A program made the translations under genes and the position numbers. Below are positions 9,059-17,283 of a stretch of DNA of 64,000 bases, one piece after another. The notes under the pieces were generated by a model. The model was not told where the DNA came from, made no database searches, and saw only the letters and a list, made by a program, of their open reading frames with translations. The stretch is from the NCBI GenBank assembly GCA_022360315.1, contig JAKSDA010000298.1, forward strand, positions 42,171 through 106,170, written 5' to 3'. How positions within the stretch are numbered: the first letter of the stretch is position 1; each line of letters starts with the position of its first letter. The stretch is from Pseudomonadota bacterium (GTDB lineage: Bacteria > Myxococcota_A > Polyangia > Haliangiales > Haliangiaceae).

Positions 9059-9280
9059 CTATGAAGCGATGGCGAGGTCGTCGAGGTCTTCGGGACGGGC
9101 CAGAATCAGGCCGTCTCGATCGACGAGATACCACCGGGGCGGACGGCCTCCAGCAGCGCGCTCTCGTGCTTGCTTCATGACCTGGACTGCTTTGTACGCA
9201 CTGTCATACTCGGCGATTTCCACCGCACCGTCCAGGCTGCGTGCCGGGTGTTCATCGATTTCTACGATCCGATATCCCAT
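9059..9280 (-). CDS. Small hypothetical protein, 73 residues
   Basis: A GGAGG site lies 6 bases before the ATG at 9280 (GGAGGATTGTATG). The protein begins MGYRIVEIDEHPARSLDGAV, has a central helix rich in Lys/Arg and Ala, and ends WYLVDRDGLILARPEDLDD, which looks like a short beta-alpha-beta fold. I do not recognise the family. There are no membrane segments or cysteines. It stands alone between non-coding stretches. Confidence 0.6.
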   Translation of the reverse strand: MGYRIVEIDEHPARSLDGAVEIAEYDSAYKAVQVMKQARERAAGGRPPRWYLVDRDGLILARPEDLDDLAIAS

Positions 9281-9416
9281 ACAATCCTCCGCGTCGATGT
9301 GTGGACCGAGTTCAAGGCTGAAATATGCCTTTTGCCAGCACTATTGAGCCAACGAATGGCAGAGCAATACACGTTTAATCACAGTGGCCACACTGTCAAG
9401 CCACTACTATTGCAGC

Positions 9417-9475
9417 AATCGATCGCTACGGATTAATGAACCCAATCCAACACAATTGATCGCTACGAATTGATC
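9417..9475. repeat. Pair of direct repeats (GATCGCTACGRATT)
   Basis: AATCGATCGCTACGGATTAATG at 9417-9438 is repeated in modified form at 9454-9475, 37 bases away, sharing the core GATCGCTACG(G/A)ATT. The pair lies in the long leader of the sensor kinase gene and could be a regulatory site; there is no further evidence. Confidence 0.5.
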
Positions 9476-9743
9476 GGCCCAGCACTACAGCGTATCTCAA
9501 AAATCGCCAATGGCCAGGCCGGAGATCTGAGCCGGTTCTTGCTGCACTGTGTCGATCAGATCTGTCCGGATTGTCGGCTCGGCAGGACATCCCGGCCAGG
9601 AATGCGAGGCAGAGTTCCTACCCGACAGAGCGGCCGGCTATACAAAACGGACGTTCCGGCGAGAATGCGCAGCGGAGTGGAGCCGGGTAGACTGACAACT
9701 CGCTCATGGCAGACTCTCGGTTACATTCTGCGCAGTTCCGTAC

Positions 9744-9757
9744 CGGACAGGTGTCCG
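9744..9757. promoter_or_regulatory. Operator-like palindrome CGGACAGGTGTCCG
   Basis: Perfect arms CGGACA and TGTCCG flank a two-base centre and end 11 bases before the kinase ATG at 9769. The same pattern occurs in tandem upstream of the partner regulator gene (12647-12686), so it is probably the binding site of that regulator. Its position so close to the start argues against a kinase start further upstream. Confidence 0.65.
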
Positions 9758-9768
9758 CTTCGCGTGCG

Positions 9769-11019
9769 ATGAAACAGTTGGTGATCTGCCTGGCGGCGCT
9801 GACCTTGGCTGGTATTGGCGCGGCTGGTTATTGGTTTGCTGCCAACTCTGCAGCTTCCCCTGTGTGGCTTGTTGTGTGGATCAGCGGCGTAACCGCGATC
9901 TGGGCAGCGGGCGGGATGGCTTGGTACAGGCTGCGCGACCACCTGCGTGCCGCTTCTCGTCCGATGGTATTGCCGCACCTCCATACGGAGAAGGCAGACG
10001 AGCTGGACAGACTGCGCGAACAAAATGAATTGCTCCAAAATGTCATCACTCGCGCCCCTGCAGCGATCATTCTCTGTAACCGCGAAGGCCGGATCACGCT
10101 CGCCAACCCATATGCCAATAAGTTACTCCACAATGGAAAACCACTCGAAGGCGAAAGGTTTCGGGAAGTCCTCGACCGTCACCCACCCGAACTGCGCGAG
10201 GCGATTGGCAGTCCGAGTTTTGTCGTCCTCGACGACAAGGCACAGCCTCATTCTTATCATGTTTCGTCTCGTAACGTTCTCGCCGATTCAGATAGGTATC
10301 AGTTGCATATGCTGCGCAGGGTCACGGATGAGGTCAATCGCCAGGAAGTCGAGGTGTGGAAGAAAGTGATCCGGGTATTCAGCCACGAGCTCAATAACTC
10401 CCTGGCTCCGATGGCATCGCTGATTCACTCGGCCAGGTTGGTCGCACGCAAGGATGACTGCCACGATAAACTCGACGCGATCTTCGACACTCTGGAAGAA
10501 CGCGTCACTCACTTGAGCGACTTTCTGGCCAGTTATGCACGCTTTGCCAAACTGCCAAAACCGGTCAAAAAAAACATCGACTGGAAGCCATTTGTGGCGC
10601 AGCTGCAGCATTTGACGCAATTCCATCTGCGCAGCTCACCGCCGGCCGAGTCGGGTTATTTCGATCCCGCCCAACTCCAACAGGTGTTGCTCAACCTGAT
10701 CAAAAACGCCCACGAGTCAGGCTCTACAGCAGCCGAGGTCGAGGTCGATATAGAGCCGACAGGACGCGGAGTGACGATCCGGGTCATGGATCGCGGCAGG
10801 GGCATGAGCGAGCAGGGTCTCAGACAGGCCCACCTGCCATTCTACTCGACCAAGCGTACCGGTACCGGGCTGGGGCTCGCTGTCAGTCGCGACATACTGC
10901 TCGCTCACGGCGGTCAGCTCCAACTGCGCAACCGCCAAGGAGGGGGGCTCGAGGTCACCTGCTCGCTCCCCGGTGAGCATTACCCCGATCCAGCGGATTG
11001 CGCGGAATTTCCCGACTGA
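9769..11019 (+). CDS. PAS-containing sensor histidine kinase
   Basis: From ATG 9769 the protein has 416 residues: two N-terminal membrane helices (about residues 3-52), a PAS domain (about 85-195), a HisKA dimerisation domain with FSHELNNSLAPMASLIHSA (phospho-acceptor His) and a GHKL ATPase with N box LLNLIKNAHESG, G1 DRGRGM and G2 GTGLGLAVS. It autophosphorylates and should pass phosphate to the regulator encoded convergently at 11122-12576. The frame extends upstream to 9706, but the operator-like palindrome lies there and the hydrophobic N-terminus fits the shorter start. No clear ribosome site is visible, so a leaderless message is possible. Confidence 0.88.
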   Translation: MKQLVICLAALTLAGIGAAGYWFAANSAASPVWLVVWISGVTAIWAAGGMAWYRLRDHLRAASRPMVLPHLHTEKADELDRLREQNELLQNVITRAPAAIILCNREGRITLANPYANKLLHNGKPLEGERFREVLDRHPPELREAIGSPSFVVLDDKAQPHSYHVSSRNVLADSDRYQLHMLRRVTDEVNRQEVEVWKKVIRVFSHELNNSLAPMASLIHSARLVARKDDCHDKLDAIFDTLEERVTHLSDFLASYARFAKLPKPVKKNIDWKPFVAQLQHLTQFHLRSSPPAESGYFDPAQLQQVLLNLIKNAHESGSTAAEVEVDIEPTGRGVTIRVMDRGRGMSEQGLRQAHLPFYSTKRTGTGLGLAVSRDILLAHGGQLQLRNRQGGGLEVTCSLPGEHYPDPADCAEFPD

Positions 11020-11121
11020 CTTCCTGACCAACCTGGAACAGCTGTCCAGCGTTCCCCGCACTGACCTGAAACCTGGCCCAACCCAACCCGGATTATCCTT
11101 GCTGCGGCACGGTGGCCGTCG

Positions 11122-12576
11122 TCAGTCGCGCTTTCGCACAGGGCGGCGTTCGATCGATATGCCCAGCTTATCAATGCGACGATAGAGTGCCTGACGACTG
11201 ATGCCGAGCGCCCTGGCTGCTTTGGACATCACTCCGCCGGCGGCGATGATGGCCTCCTCGATCCGATGCTTCTCTTCGGCGTCCTCGGCGGTCAGCTGTC
11301 CTCTATCCAGAGATCTCGGCAAGGAATGCGCAGTGGAGTTGATGCCCGGCCGAAGCGTCGATTCCCCTCCGATTAAGCCCAGATCGGCCGCAGTGATCGA
11401 ACGCGCCGCGGCCACGAGGACCGCTCGCTGCACCCGGTTGCGCAATTCGCGCACATTGCCGGGCCAGGAATGCGCCCGCAATGCGCCAATAGCGTCGTCG
11501 CCAAAGGCCCACGGCACGTCGTTGTCGAGCGGCGAAAACCGGTTCAAGAACGACCTGGCCAGAGGCAGTACATCCTCGCTGCGAGCAGCCAGCGGTGGGA
11601 TTTTGAGCTCGATAACGCTCAGCCGATAATACAGATCTTCGCGAAACCTCCCCGCCGCAATCGCCGCGTGCAAGTCGGCGTTGGTCGCGCTCAAAATGCG
11701 CACGTCCACCTTGCGGGTATCGCTGCTGCCAAGCCGTTGAAACTCGCCGGTCTCGAGGGCTCGCAACAGCTTCATCTGGCCGCCCGACGATAGGTTGCCG
11801 ATCTCGTCGAGAAAGAGCGTGCCGCTGTTGGCCGCCTCGAAGCGTCCAATACGGCGCTTCTGCGCCCCGGTGTACGCTCCGGCTTCAGCACCAAAAAGTT
11901 CGGCCTCGAGCAACTCGTCGGGCAGGCCGCCAGCGTTGACTGTAATGAATGGTGCGGTACAGCGCGGCGAATTGGCCTGTACGAGTTCGGCGAGCTTCTC
12001 CTTGCCGGAACCATTTGGGCCGGTGATCAGTATCGGCGCATCGGACTTGGCAACCGTGAGTGCCAGCGATACGACCGAATGCATGGTGCCGCTCTGGTAT
12101 ACCAGACCACGCAGATCGTACTGTTTCGCCAGTTGCAAACGCGACTGCGCATCCCCGGTGCGAAGTCTGGCGTTTTCTCTCCGCATAGTGCGCACGCGCA
12201 GAAGATCGCGCACCGTGCTGAGCAGCTTGTCGTCGTCCCACGGCTTGCCGATGTAGTCGTCGGCTCCTTGCTTGATCACCTGGACGGCGGTTTCAACATC
12301 TGTCCACGCAGTCATCAATAGAACCGGGAGGTCGGGATCACGCGCTTTGATGGCGCGAAAAAGCTCGATGCCCTCTCGACCCGATGTTGTATCTGCACGA
12401 AAGTTCATGTCGTGAATGACCAGCCCGATGTCATGGCGCGACAGCGCGGCAAGAGCGCCTTCGGGTGATCTGGCCGCGATGCACCCAATGTCGTGGATCT
12501 CGAAGAGTACCGACAATGCGGTGCAGATTGCTGGGTGGTCGTCGACGACGAGTACTTTGGGCGCACTGGCTGCCAC
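11122..12576 (-). CDS. NtrC-family sigma-54-dependent response regulator
   Basis: The 484-residue protein starts at GTG 12576 with AGAGG 5 bases before it. Domains in order: receiver (about 5-120, VLVVDDHPA, phosphorylatable Asp in VIHDMNF, Lys in YIGKPW), AAA+ sigma-54 activation domain (about 155-390, Walker A GPNGSGKEKL, the sigma-54 loop as GAYTGA, LFLDEIGNLS) and a Fis-type helix-turn-helix at the C-terminus (AARALGISRQALYRRIDKLG). It activates RNA polymerase carrying sigma-54 after phosphorylation. Three palindromes upstream suggest autoregulation. Walker A differs from the usual GESGTGKE, but the essential GxxGxGKE frame is kept. Confidence 0.92.
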   Translation of the reverse strand: MAASAPKVLVVDDHPAICTALSVLFEIHDIGCIAARSPEGALAALSRHDIGLVIHDMNFRADTTSGREGIELFRAIKARDPDLPVLLMTAWTDVETAVQVIKQGADDYIGKPWDDDKLLSTVRDLLRVRTMRRENARLRTGDAQSRLQLAKQYDLRGLVYQSGTMHSVVSLALTVAKSDAPILITGPNGSGKEKLAELVQANSPRCTAPFITVNAGGLPDELLEAELFGAEAGAYTGAQKRRIGRFEAANSGTLFLDEIGNLSSGGQMKLLRALETGEFQRLGSSDTRKVDVRILSATNADLHAAIAAGRFREDLYYRLSVIELKIPPLAARSEDVLPLARSFLNRFSPLDNDVPWAFGDDAIGALRAHSWPGNVRELRNRVQRAVLVAAARSITAADLGLIGGESTLRPGINSTAHSLPRSLDRGQLTAEDAEEKHRIEEAIIAAGGVMSKAARALGISRQALYRRIDKLGISIERRPVRKRD

Positions 12577-12646
12577 GAATTCCTCTACATCATCTTGTCG
12601 CAGTGTGCTGCGGACGCAATCGCAGATTCATTGCGGATAGATCGTC

Positions 12647-12686
12647 CGGACAGGTGCCCTCGGACAGCTGTCCGGACACCTGTCCG
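12647..12686. promoter_or_regulatory. Cluster of three operator-like palindromes (CGGACA-NN-TGTCCG)
   Basis: CGGACAGCTGTCCG at 12661-12674 and CGGACACCTGTCCG at 12673-12686 are perfect palindromes overlapping by two bases; an imperfect copy, CGGACAGGTGCCCT, lies at 12647-12660. They lie 70-110 bases upstream of the regulator start and about 60-100 bases upstream of a sigma-54 promoter on the other strand, the classic place for NtrC-type enhancer sites. The same motif occurs before the kinase gene. Confidence 0.75.
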
Positions 12687-12748
12687 AGGAGCGGGCCGCG
12701 GCGTGGACACATCGAGCGTATCTATCTGATTTCTATCTTACCACTGGC

Positions 12749-12764
12749 TGGCACGGAGACTGCT
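12749..12764 (+). promoter_or_regulatory. Near-consensus sigma-54 (-24/-12) promoter
   Basis: TGGCACGGAGACTGCT fits TGGCACR-N4-TTGCW with one mismatch, and the GG and GC doublets have the exact 12-base spacing. It points rightward, with transcription expected to start near 12776. No annotated plus-strand gene follows: the next gene, the PHP phosphatase, is on the minus strand. The product may therefore be a small or antisense RNA, or an undetected short gene. Confidence 0.55.
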
Positions 12765-12879
12765 TGTGAACTCCGTCGACACTGGAAACAGCTCCGTTAC
12801 CTGGGTATCAGACCGCCGCGGGTAAGGATGGACAGAAACGCCCGGAGCGCGATGGCGAGCCCCCGCAACATCGCCCCCC

Positions 12880-13779
12880 TTACCTGCGGCGGTCATTTCG
12901 TGGACCAACATCGCTCAGCGGGGCCCGAAGCCACTGCACCCCGCCACCGACACGGGTCAGATAACAGACCTCGCGGTAGCCCGCATTGGCGATCGCGCGC
13001 ATGCAGTCGTTGAGGCCCGCGCCAACCGTGGCGACCCCGTGGCTGTCGTCGCCCAGGGTGACACCGATCTCCATGGCGCGGGCGCGCTCGAGAATCTCGG
13101 GCAGTGGATAGACCGGACTCAGACCACGCCGATGAGCGCCGCAGTTGACATCGAGAACGCCGCCGAACCCACGCACGGCTTCCAGAACGCGATCCACGTG
13201 GACCATCACCTTCGGGCTGAAGCAGGCCTCGGGACCGTCGAACTTGCGGATCAGGTCGATATGACCGACGACATCGGGTCGCAGAGTTTCGACAAGGTCG
13301 GCCACAGCCTCGAAGTAGCGCGTTTGCAGAACCTCGATGCTACCGAACCGCTCGGCAAGGGCCAGTGTTTGCACCTCGCTGTAATCCACAAAGACGCCGT
13401 CCACATCGTGCACGCTGCCGACCATGTAGTCGAAGGGTGCGCTGTCGCGGATGGCGCGCATTGTCTCGGCCCAGCTCTCGGGCGGCAGCCGCTCGGTCTC
13501 AAAACCGATCAACAACTCGATCTGATCAGCATAACGCTGGCGCAGGGCAAGCGCTTCGGCGACGTACGCCTCGAACTCACGCTGCAGCGCCGCCGGGTCG
13601 AGGCCGAGTTCGACCTCGTCGCTGAATAGATGCTCGGTGCGGTAGCGCGGGCAATGCTCCGACAGGCCGTAGTGGGTAAAGCCGACCTCGATCGCACGCT
13701 CGACCACCGCCTCGAGCGAATCCCTGGCGTGATGGCAGAACTGCCCGCTGTGACCACCGTGGTAACTGAACCAGGGCAT
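12880..13779 (-). CDS. PHP-domain histidinol-phosphatase-like phosphoesterase
   Basis: From ATG 13779 the protein has 299 residues and begins MPWFSYHGGHSGQFCHHA, matching the HisK-type PHP family, which hydrolyses histidinol phosphate or related phosphomonoesters in a trinuclear metal centre. Metal-ligand motifs seen are HGGHSGQFC, GLSEHCP, GFETE, GSVHDVD, GHIDLIRK, NCGAHRRG and GDDSHG. The frame is open to 13950 within tatC, but the extra residues are basic and do not look like protein of this family. TATAAT on the minus strand 9-14 bases before the ATG hints at a near-leaderless transcript. The true substrate is not proven, since no his genes are near. Confidence 0.8.
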   Translation of the reverse strand: MPWFSYHGGHSGQFCHHARDSLEAVVERAIEVGFTHYGLSEHCPRYRTEHLFSDEVELGLDPAALQREFEAYVAEALALRQRYADQIELLIGFETERLPPESWAETMRAIRDSAPFDYMVGSVHDVDGVFVDYSEVQTLALAERFGSIEVLQTRYFEAVADLVETLRPDVVGHIDLIRKFDGPEACFSPKVMVHVDRVLEAVRGFGGVLDVNCGAHRRGLSPVYPLPEILERARAMEIGVTLGDDSHGVATVGAGLNDCMRAIANAGYREVCYLTRVGGGVQWLRAPLSDVGPRNDRRR

Positions 13780-13861
13780 GAGAACGGGATTATACACTGG
13801 CTCGAGCCGTGCGCGAGCCATGGGGTCGAGGGCTCGACCGCAACAGCGCAGCGCCGATCTA

Positions 13862-14779
13862 TCAGCCGGAAGAGCCCGGATCCGGCGGCTTGAGGTCTGA
13901 ATTCTCATCCTCGGAGCGGCCCTGGTCGCCGGCCGGATCGTCATCCTCATAAAGGGCCGCTTCTTTGCGCTCGCGGCGTTTGGTCATGATGTAAGCAATG
14001 CCGATCGAAATGTTGTAGAGAACGATCAGTGGCGCTGCCATCAAGGTCTGAGAAAACACGTCGGGCGGAGTGAGCGCTGCGGCCAGCAGAAAGGACAGAA
14101 TGAACCACCAGCGGTTGAACTTCCACAGGCCGCGGTGGGTGACCGCGCCGATCAGCGACAAGAAGAATATACCCAGCGGTAGCTCGAAAACCAGCCCAAA
14201 GCCGAGCAGTAGCTTGCGCTCCAGACGCAGATAGGCGTCGATGGTCGGGATCGGCTCGAGCGCGACTGGCTTGCCGGCAAACTCGGTGATGCTCTCATTT
14301 GAATAACCGAGAAAAAACTCGAATGCGACCGGCAAAACCAGGTAATAACAAAAGAGTGCGCCCCCGATGAAACAGATCGCCGAGGTGATCGCAAAGGCCA
14401 GTCCATAAGCCTGCTCGTGTTTGTATAGACCCGGTGCGATGAATTTCCACAGCTGGTGAAAGGCAAACGGCGACGAGATGAATACACCGGCAAAGAGCGA
14501 TAGGGACAAAAACGCCCAGAATGGCCCGATCAGGTCGGTGTAGTACATTCGTGGCTCGCTGACCGCGTCGCTGAGCGCCTGATTCGCTTCCTGTTGGGCA
14601 AACCAGGCCTCGAGACAGGGCTGGAGCAAAAACGAGACGATCTCGTCTTTGAACGCGTAGGCAACTCCAAAGCCGAAAACGAGGGCAATGATCGAGTTGC
14701 GCAGCCGCTTGCGCAGCTCGCGCAAATGATCGACGAACGGCATTCTCGCTTCGTCGTCTAGCTGTTGTGGCTCAGCCAT
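13862..14779 (-). CDS. tatC: Sec-independent translocase subunit TatC
   Basis: The 305-residue protein has six predicted membrane helices and the TatC hallmarks MPFVDHLRELRKRL near the N-terminus and FHQLWKFIAPGLYKHEQ after helix 2. TatC recognises twin-arginine signal peptides and forms the receptor complex with TatB. The C-terminal tail (about 45 residues) is charged and acidic (EDDDPAGDQGRSEDENSD), longer than usual. The start overlaps the tatB end by 8 bases, so both are made from one operon. Confidence 0.95.
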   Translation of the reverse strand: MAEPQQLDDEARMPFVDHLRELRKRLRNSIIALVFGFGVAYAFKDEIVSFLLQPCLEAWFAQQEANQALSDAVSEPRMYYTDLIGPFWAFLSLSLFAGVFISSPFAFHQLWKFIAPGLYKHEQAYGLAFAITSAICFIGGALFCYYLVLPVAFEFFLGYSNESITEFAGKPVALEPIPTIDAYLRLERKLLLGFGLVFELPLGIFFLSLIGAVTHRGLWKFNRWWFILSFLLAAALTPPDVFSQTLMAAPLIVLYNISIGIAYIMTKRRERKEAALYEDDDPAGDQGRSEDENSDLKPPDPGSSG

Positions 14780-15476
14780 GTGCTTTGTCGTGACCGGACT
14801 CGGACGGGGCGTCCGCTTCGGCCGAGGTCGCGACTGCCCCGCCGGCGGAGTCTACCTCCGAGGATGCAGCTGTGCTAGCTGACCCGGATAGATCCGCTCG
14901 CGGTGGGGTGAAAACAGAATCGCTGTCCGCCGGAGGAGAAGACTCGGCAAGCCCTCCCTGGGCCACGGCTCCCGGCGCCGGTTTGATCACTGGCTCGCTC
15001 GCATCGCCACCGCTCGAGCCGCTGCCCGGGCTAGGACCCGCATACCCGGGCCACATCATCGGCACATTGGCTTCCACAGCCTCATGAGCCGGATCGCCAT
15101 CTCGCCGCTGTCCATCCGCATCCATTTCCGCGGCCTGGCCGCCGGCGGTCTGGTCACCGGCTTGCGAGCCGGATTCACTGGATGAATGCAGGTTCGCGGA
15201 CGCCTGTTTCGCGGCTCGAGCCGCCTCCCGCTGCTGCTGTCGCTGCCGTATTTGCGGAGCGATGTCCTCGCCGCGCAGGGCGCTCTTCAAGTCGCGGATC
15301 GCATCGCCGATCTCGTGATCGTCTTCCAGAGTATCCTGCAGCTCACGGGTTTGTTTGCGAAAGTCGCGGATACCCTTGCTGAGGGTTTTTGCAGCTTGGG
15401 GGAGCTTCTCGGGTCCCAGAGCCAACAGGGCGACGATCGCAATGAGGACCAGCTCCCACATGCCCATGCCGAACAT
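14772..15476 (-). CDS. tatB: TatA/TatB-type translocase subunit with long acidic tail
   Basis: The start at ATG 15476 gives 234 residues beginning MFGMGMWELVLIAIVALLAL followed by GPEKLPQAAKTLSKGIRDFR, the single-helix plus amphipathic-helix layout of TatA/TatB. The Glu in the first helix (MGMWELVLI) and the GPEKLP hinge support TatB. The C-terminal 150 residues are low-complexity, rich in Ser, Ala, Gly, Asp and Pro, and much longer than in typical TatB. The reading frame is open far upstream, inside the methyltransferase gene, but that part is not coding. It directly precedes tatC and overlaps it by 8 bases. Confidence 0.9.
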   Translation of the reverse strand: MFGMGMWELVLIAIVALLALGPEKLPQAAKTLSKGIRDFRKQTRELQDTLEDDHEIGDAIRDLKSALRGEDIAPQIRQRQQQREAARAAKQASANLHSSSESGSQAGDQTAGGQAAEMDADGQRRDGDPAHEAVEANVPMMWPGYAGPSPGSGSSGGDASEPVIKPAPGAVAQGGLAESSPPADSDSVFTPPRADLSGSASTAASSEVDSAGGAVATSAEADAPSESGHDKAHG

Positions 15477-15573
15477 ATGGTTCTCAGTGTAGCACGGAGG
15501 CCGAGGTGATCGCTCGATTGCGGTCCCGATTCGGTCGCGAGCACGAAGGTGAAACGTTTGAAATTTCAGCTTA

Positions 15574-16665
15574 CTATGTCGAAGCCTCGCGTCGGTCCCG
15601 GGCCCCGGCATCGGCGTGGCTGCAAACCGTCGCAGAGCCGCGCCACGAGTTGCAGTTGTGCCAGGCGAGGGTGACCTCGTCGAGATCCGGTGTGGCGAAC
15701 CAGCGCTCGACTTCTTCGCGACGCAGATAGTGAGCCACTGGAGTGACCAGCTGATCGAATACGATGTGGTGCACCTCGCGAAACGGAAACCGACTGATGT
15801 ACTCCAGGTAGGTTCCGTATGGCAGACGATCGGCCATGGCCGGCACACGATACAAGCGCAGCGCAGTGTGCAGAGCCGCGGCCGGGGGCAGGGAGCACCA
15901 GTAGAGCAGCCGCTCGGGCATACGCGAAGTAATGGAATCTCGTATCGGATCGACGAAGCGAACGATCCACTCGTTGGATTCGTAGCCGTAGACCCATATG
16001 GCAACCCGCCCGCCGGTTCGAACCCGGTCGTAAAGGCTGCGAAATCCGGCCTGCGGTTCGGACAGGTGGTGCAGAACGCCAATCGAAAAGCCGATATCAA
16101 AGGCGCGCGCCACAGGTGGTTGCACGAGGTCGCCCTGCGCGATGTGCACATTGGCGAGATGGCGAGTCGCGGCAAACGCGACATTCACCGCATCACCCAG
16201 GTCGAGGGCGACCACGGCTTTTGCCCCGTATCTGGCGATCAGGGCTGTGTGACGGCCCTTGCCGCAGCCGCCTTCAAACACCACGCGATCGGTGAAATCG
16301 CGCGGCACGAGGGGAGCGATCCAGTCGAGAAACTGTTGCTCGTAGTAGCTCGCTCTGTAGTCGAATATAGTCCACTCGGCAGCAAAGCGCGCAGCTGTGA
16401 TCAGCGAGCCGGCATCGGGTACCTGGCTCGATCGGGGCAGCACCAGGCGTGGGATGCCGTCGCGGATCGGAAAACGCGCGCCACAGCTCGACACCAGGGT
16501 GCCGTGCATGATGTGTCCGTCGTGGGATGGCGGGCCGGTATCGGCCACGAGGGTACCCCCGCACTGGGGGCAGGCGAGATACTGCAGAGCACTGGTTCTC
16601 ATGGTTTGCTCGGTCGAAACTGGCTCGGTCGAAGGGCTGTCCGGTGGACGTTGGACCGCGTCCAC
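15574..16665 (-). CDS. SAM-dependent methyltransferase with Trm112-like zinc ribbon
   Basis: The 363-residue protein has an N-terminal Trm112/YcaR-like strand domain (LACPQCGGTL, then SSCGARFPIRDGIPRLV) and a class I methyltransferase domain from about residue 110 (motif I FEGGCGKGRHTALIARYG, acidic LDLGD, motif IV IGFSIGVLHHLSEP). The ribbon keeps only three of the four usual Cys. The substrate is unknown; family members act in lipid, polyketide or glycan methylation. The start at GTG 16665 has AGGA just upstream; an ATG at 16602 is an alternative. It is divergent from the WbpD-like gene, with only 16 bases between starts. Confidence 0.8.
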   Translation of the reverse strand: MDAVQRPPDSPSTEPVSTEQTMRTSALQYLACPQCGGTLVADTGPPSHDGHIMHGTLVSSCGARFPIRDGIPRLVLPRSSQVPDAGSLITAARFAAEWTIFDYRASYYEQQFLDWIAPLVPRDFTDRVVFEGGCGKGRHTALIARYGAKAVVALDLGDAVNVAFAATRHLANVHIAQGDLVQPPVARAFDIGFSIGVLHHLSEPQAGFRSLYDRVRTGGRVAIWVYGYESNEWIVRFVDPIRDSITSRMPERLLYWCSLPPAAALHTALRLYRVPAMADRLPYGTYLEYISRFPFREVHHIVFDQLVTPVAHYLRREEVERWFATPDLDEVTLAWHNCNSWRGSATVCSHADAGARDRREAST

Positions 16666-16681
16666 GGCATCCTAACGCGGT

Positions 16682-17257
16682 ATGCAGGAGCGCGGCTACT
16701 TTGTCCACCCCTCGGCAATTGTCGACGAACAGGCGCAGATCGGCGAGGGCACCAAGATCTGGCATTTTGCGCACATCTTGTCCGGAGCAGTCATCGGGCG
16801 GGACTGCATGATCGGGCAGGGATGCTTTGTCGGCAATGTAAAGATCGGCAATGGTGTTCGAATCCAGAACAACGTATCGGTGTACGACGGTGTGACTCTG
16901 GAGGATCATGTATTTGCCGGTCCATCGTGTGTCTTCACCAATGTCATGAACCCGCGATCAGAGGTCGACCGCAAGAGCGAATATCGACCTACCACGGTCA
17001 AGCGCGGAGCGACCATTGGCGCCAACGCGACCATTCTATGCGGCGTTTCCATCGGCGAGTATGCGTTCGTCGGCGCCGGTGCGCTGGTTCGCACCAACGT
17101 CCCTGCACACGCGGTGGTCGTGGGTGTACCGACCCGTCAAGTGGGCTGGATGTGTGCTTGCGGTGAGCGAATCCGCGAAAGTGCCGAAGTCACCTTGGCC
17201 TGCTCCGCGTGCGGGCGCCGCTACCACGCCATCGCTGGCGGTTTGCGGCAGATATAG
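16682..17257 (+). CDS. Left-handed beta-helix N-acetyltransferase (WbpD/WlbB-like)
   Basis: The 191-residue protein consists of hexapeptide repeats forming a left-handed beta helix (AQIGEGTKIWHFAHILSGAV, IGNGVRIQNNVSVYDGV, TIGANATILCGVSIGEYAFV) and resembles the acetyltransferase making UDP-2,3-diacetamido sugars for lipopolysaccharide. The insertion FTNVMNPRSEVDRKSEYRPT is typical of WbpD. The C-terminus carries a zinc ribbon (CACGERI then CSACGRRY), also seen in this family. Only this sugar gene is present here, so it is separated from the rest of its pathway. Confidence 0.85.
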   Translation: MQERGYFVHPSAIVDEQAQIGEGTKIWHFAHILSGAVIGRDCMIGQGCFVGNVKIGNGVRIQNNVSVYDGVTLEDHVFAGPSCVFTNVMNPRSEVDRKSEYRPTTVKRGATIGANATILCGVSIGEYAFVGAGALVRTNVPAHAVVVGVPTRQVGWMCACGERIRESAEVTLACSACGRRYHAIAGGLRQI

Positions 17258-17283
17258 CCAGCCTTTACCGGGCTCTGTTGCCA

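Larger units (their letters stand above)
9281..9768. other. Intergenic region upstream of the sensor kinase
   Basis: About 490 bases without a convincing gene. A 100-codon plus-strand frame at 9470-9772 lacks a ribosome site and ends inside the kinase gene, so it is not accepted. The stretch contains a direct repeat (9417-9438 and 9454-9475) and a 14-base palindrome at 9744-9757. No clear -10/-35 or sigma-54 promoter was seen. Confidence 0.5.

Noticed and set aside
9470..9772. 100-codon plus-strand reading frame before the sensor kinase
   Set aside because: It has no ribosome site, an Arg/Ser-rich composition like a random frame, and overlaps both the operator-like palindrome and the kinase start.
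12465..13013. 182-codon plus-strand frame downstream of the sigma-54 promoter
   Set aside because: It begins inside the regulator gene on the other strand, has shadow-type Arg/Pro-rich composition, and its later ATG (12830) has only a weak ribosome site. It is kept only as a remote candidate for the orphan promoter's product.
13780..13950. N-terminal extension of the PHP phosphatase gene
   Set aside because: The extra 57 residues are basic, overlap tatC and do not resemble the family; the protein clearly begins at MPWFSYHGGH.
15477..16184. N-terminal extension of the TatB frame
   Set aside because: The upstream part lies antiparallel in phase to nothing known, overlaps the methyltransferase gene in another frame and is Ser/Arg/Cys-rich; TatB starts with its membrane helix at 15476.
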